DNA of 64,000 bases, from NCBI GenBank assembly GCA_963769765.1, contig CAVYNA010000003.1:1-64000 (forward strand), read 5' to 3'. The notes beneath the pieces were generated by a model, which did no database searches, was not told where the DNA came from, and saw nothing but the letters and a program-made list of their open reading frames with translations. Both the position numbers and the translations under genes were made by a program. Below, piece by piece: positions 61,486 to 64,000 of the stretch (position 1 is the stretch's first letter; each line of letters begins with the position of its first letter). This DNA is from Bog-756 sp963769765 (GTDB lineage Bacteria; Actinomycetota; Acidimicrobiia; Acidimicrobiales; RAAP-2).

Positions 61486-64000
61486 GTGGACGCGACACCG
61501 ACCACCCCGCCGATCCGGGGACGCCAGCGATCGCGGCGATCCGCACTCTGGACCGCCACCTTGATCGGAGCACTCTTCGCGGCCGTGGTGGTGCTGGTGG
61601 CACGCAGTCCGGTCCCTGACTACCTGGTCGACGTGACAGCGGGCCCCGGAACGGGAAGCGCCACCGCGCCAACCTCACCTGCGATCACCACCAGCACGGA
61701 CGTGACCCAGTGCCCCTGGCTCGAGTCGGCGATCGACCGGCACGATGCTCCGGCCACGCTCGCCGCGATGGCCGTCTCCAGGATGACGCCCGGCGAGAAG
61801 GTCGGAGAGATCGTCCTCAAGCGGGTCGGCCCTTACGAAAACGCAAACACTGGGGTGCCGCGTCTGTGCATCCCCTCGATCACCCTCCAGGACGGCCCCC
61901 AGGGCGTGGCCTCCGGAGCCCTCCACGTGACCCAGCTGCCGGCGCCGCTCGGCGTCGCGGCGACCTTCGACCCGTCGGTCGCCGACGCCTACGGACAGGT
62001 CCAGGGCGAGGAGGCGAGCGGCCAGGGGTACGACGTCATCCAAGGACCGACGCTGAACGTCCTGCGCATCCCGCAGAGCGGTCGGGCCTACGAGGGCTAC
62101 GGCGAGGATCCGCTGCTCGTGACGTCGATGGGCGTCGCCGACATCCGCGGCATCCAGGCAGAGGGCGTGATGGCCCAGGCCAAGCACTTCGCGGTCTACG
62201 CACAGGAGACCGACCGCGGCGAGCTCAACGACGTCGTCCCTGCGGCCGCCCTCGAGGAGCTGTACCTCCCGCCCTTCGAGGCGGCGGTCACCGAGGCCCA
62301 CGTGAGCTCGGTGATGTGCGCCTATCCGCAGCTCAACGGGACGTACCAGTGCCAGGATCCGACACTCCTCGGCCTCCTCGGCACGTGGGGCTTCGCCGGC
62401 TTCGTCCGCTCCGACCTCGGCGCGGTCCACGATCCGGTCGCCGCGATCTCCGCCGGAACCGATCTCCTCAAGCCGGGTAGCCCAAGAAGCCTCGCCTCGC
62501 TCATGCGTGCGGGACGGCTGCGCGTCGGCGCGGTCGACCGCGCCGTCGAAGCCGTGCTCGCGCAGATGTTCTCGTACGGCATGGTCGGGCGGCCCCCGGA
62601 CGGCACCCCCGGCGCGCCCGTCGACACGGCCGCCCACGCGACCTTCGCCCTCCAGGCCGCGGAGCGCTCGAGCGTGCTGCTCAAGAATTCCGACACGGTG
62701 CTGCCGCTCGGCGCCAACGGGCTGCACTCCCTCGCCGTCATCGGCGCGGACGCGAAGGGCACGCCGGTGACCACCGGCTTCGGGAGCTCCCGCGTGCTCG
62801 CACCGTTCATCTCCTCGCCGCTCGCCGCGATCCGTCGGCGCGCCGGCAAGCGCACTGAGGTGACGTATGCGGACGGCGGGAGCACGACTGGCGCCCTCCG
62901 TCCGATCCCGTCCCAGTATCTGACCCCGTCGTCCGGCACGGGCAACGGTCTCACGCTCACCCTGACCCAGACCGATGTCGACGCCGGCCCGCAGTCCGTG
63001 CAGGTCGTCCAGCCCACCGTCGACGTGGCGATCAGCCCGCACCCGACCAGTCGGCTCCTGCCAACGCCCGGCCCGCTCGCACCGACCGTCTCCCCCGACG
63101 CCGCCAATGCGTCGCGCAACCCGCTCTCCCTCGGGCGACGGCTGCTCGGACCGGGGTCGGCCACCACGAGCTCACGGTCCCGGGTCGTGCTGCCGGCAGG
63201 CTGGTCCGACGTCTCGGCGGCCTGGACGGGCACCCTCACCCCTCCCACGACCGGCCTCTACACGCTGGCGCTCCAGGGGTCAGGCGGTGCCACCTTGACC
63301 CTCGACGGCGTCACCGCGGTGTCGGACACCTTGAGCCACGCGTCGGGCCGCTGGTCCCAGACCGTGCCCCTGGTCGGCGGACGTCACTACGCGCTCCGAC
63401 TCAACTGGGAGCCATTCGACGCGCGCACCCCTTCCGGCGAGACGCTGACCACGGCAGGATCGTTCACCCTCGGCTGGCAGGAGGTCAGCAGCCAGATCGC
63501 AGCGGCGGCGGCGGCGGCGCGCAAGGCGCAGGTCGCCGTCGTGTTCGCCGGTGACTTCACGGCCGAGGCCTTCGACCGCCCGAGCCTCTCGCTCCCCGGC
63601 GACGAGAACGCGCTCATCAGCGCGGTCGCCGCGGCCAATCCCAGGACGGTCGTCGTCCTCAATACGGGAGGTCCCGCGCTGATGCCCTGGATCGACCAGG
63701 TGGCCGGCGTCGTCGAGGCGTGGTACCCCGGAGAGCAGGACGGGGCGGCCATCGCCGCCGTGCTCTTCGGCGACGTCGACCCGTCCGGGCACCTGCCGGT
63801 CACCTTCCCGGTCTCCGATGCGCAGAGCGGGGTCGACACCGCCGCCCAGTGGCCGGGCATCAACCTCACGTCCACCTTCTCCGAGGGGCTCGCAGTCGGC
63901 TACCGCTTCGACCACGCGTTGGGCCTCCAGCCGCTCTTCCCGTTCGGGTACGGCCTCTCCTATACGACCTTCGCCCTGAGCGGGCTCGTCGTGACCGGAT
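61486..64000 (+). CDS. Secreted GH3 beta-glucosidase with PA14 insert, cut by the window edge
   Basis: An open frame from GTG 61486 to the right edge (838 codons, no stop). A membrane-anchor/signal helix (ALWTATLIGALFAAVVVLVA) is followed by the GH3 (alpha/beta)8 domain: LQDGPQGVASG, QGPTLNVLRIPQSGRAYEGY, KHF at 233-235 and nucleophile Asp310 in GFVRSDLGAVHD (usually SDW). LQAAERSSVLLKNSDTVLPL starts the second domain, a PA14-like insert (SAAWTGTLTPPTTGLYTLAL) splits it, SLPGDENALI holds the acid/base Glu and FPFGYGLSYTTFALSG starts the fibronectin-like domain. It probably releases glucose from beta-glucosides outside the cell. Confidence 0.88.
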   Translation, partial: MDATPTTPPIRGRQRSRRSALWTATLIGALFAAVVVLVARSPVPDYLVDVTAGPGTGSATAPTSPAITTSTDVTQCPWLESAIDRHDAPATLAAMAVSRMTPGEKVGEIVLKRVGPYENANTGVPRLCIPSITLQDGPQGVASGALHVTQLPAPLGVAATFDPSVADAYGQVQGEEASGQGYDVIQGPTLNVLRIPQSGRAYEGYGEDPLLVTSMGVADIRGIQAEGVMAQAKHFAVYAQETDRGELNDVVPAAALEELYLPPFEAAVTEAHVSSVMCAYPQLNGTYQCQDPTLLGLLGTWGFAGFVRSDLGAVHDPVAAISAGTDLLKPGSPRSLASLMRAGRLRVGAVDRAVEAVLAQMFSYGMVGRPPDGTPGAPVDTAAHATFALQAAERSSVLLKNSDTVLPLGANGLHSLAVIGADAKGTPVTTGFGSSRVLAPFISSPLAAIRRRAGKRTEVTYADGGSTTGALRPIPSQYLTPSSGTGNGLTLTLTQTDVDAGPQSVQVVQPTVDVAISPHPTSRLLPTPGPLAPTVSPDAANASRNPLSLGRRLLGPGSATTSSRSRVVLPAGWSDVSAAWTGTLTPPTTGLYTLALQGSGGATLTLDGVTAVSDTLSHASGRWSQTVPLVGGRHYALRLNWEPFDARTPSGETLTTAGSFTLGWQEVSSQIAAAAAAARKAQVAVVFAGDFTAEAFDRPSLSLPGDENALISAVAAANPRTVVVLNTGGPALMPWIDQVAGVVEAWYPGEQDGAAIAAVLFGDVDPSGHLPVTFPVSDAQSGVDTAAQWPGINLTSTFSEGLAVGYRFDHALGLQPLFPFGYGLSYTTFALSGLVVTG

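Noticed and set aside
1..64000. CRISPR array
   Set aside because: No regularly spaced direct repeats seen anywhere in the window.

Overview
The window is 64 kb of high-GC DNA, most likely from an uncultured actinobacterium (an Acidimicrobiia- or Mycobacteriales-like lineage; no rRNA gene is present to settle this). Pointers are frequent GTG starts with 4-bp ATGA/GTGA overlaps, several class I cytochrome P450s, luciferase-like (LLM) oxidoreductases of the F420/flavin type, a CsoR repressor, a mycobacterial-type PyrF and a metX-metY pair. It reads mainly as a catabolic accessory region, with acyl-CoA, terpenoid/steroid-like and aromatic-type chemistry, interleaved with mobile DNA and a few housekeeping genes.

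Layout. 1-4.4 kb: a visibly less GC-rich island with a small excisionase-type HTH gene, an unknown gene and a large SF2 helicase with a C-terminal nuclease-like domain. All but the HTH gene are broken by indels, yet motifs are preserved and no in-frame stop is seen; this looks like a phage-defence-type locus. 4.4-6.2 kb: HTH fragment and an IS481-family element with 21-bp terminal repeats. 6.3-14.6 kb: a catabolic cluster (tandem CoA-transferase, Rieske oxygenase, P450, TetR, ferredoxin, DapB-like dehydrogenase, enoyl-CoA hydratase) linked by a recurring operator GAGWC-N5-GWCTC placed next to -10-like hexamers. 14.7-15.7 kb: an IS5-family element with 18-bp inverted repeats and an ATA target duplication. 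15.9-21.5 kb: sulfatase, DUF2252, ECF sigma/anti-sigma and a divergent secreted beta-propeller protein. 21.6-26.3 kb: a second catabolic cluster with gene remnants (frameshifted SDR, DapB-like enzyme, deleted SDR, TetR, VOC, P450).

26.5-33.6 kb: aquaporin, broken lipid-kinase-like gene, VOC protein, an arsenate-reductase-like remnant, SDR, then a CsoR operator-csoR-permease/YHS metal operon and a lipoprotein. 33.8-39.7 kb: secreted protein, sulfotransferase, methyltransferase, hydrolase, pyrF, enoyl-CoA hydratase and LLM enzyme. 39.9-44.6 kb: epimerase/CoA-transferase pair converging on an NTF2-like/DapB-like/SDR operon. 44.8-54.1 kb: small protein, GGDEF-EAL protein, Tat-exported phospholipase C-like protein, secreted GH65, PLP enzyme, membrane protein. 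54.3-61.3 kb: MFS transporter, LLM enzyme, internally deleted amidohydrolase, P450, metX-metY. From 61.5 kb to the right edge runs an incomplete secreted GH3 beta-glucosidase.

The repeated set P450 + SDR + DapB-like oxidoreductase + CoA-transferase/crotonase suggests several parallel routes that hydroxylate, oxidise, activate as CoA esters and beta-oxidise hydrophobic carbon sources. The substrates cannot be read from the sequence.
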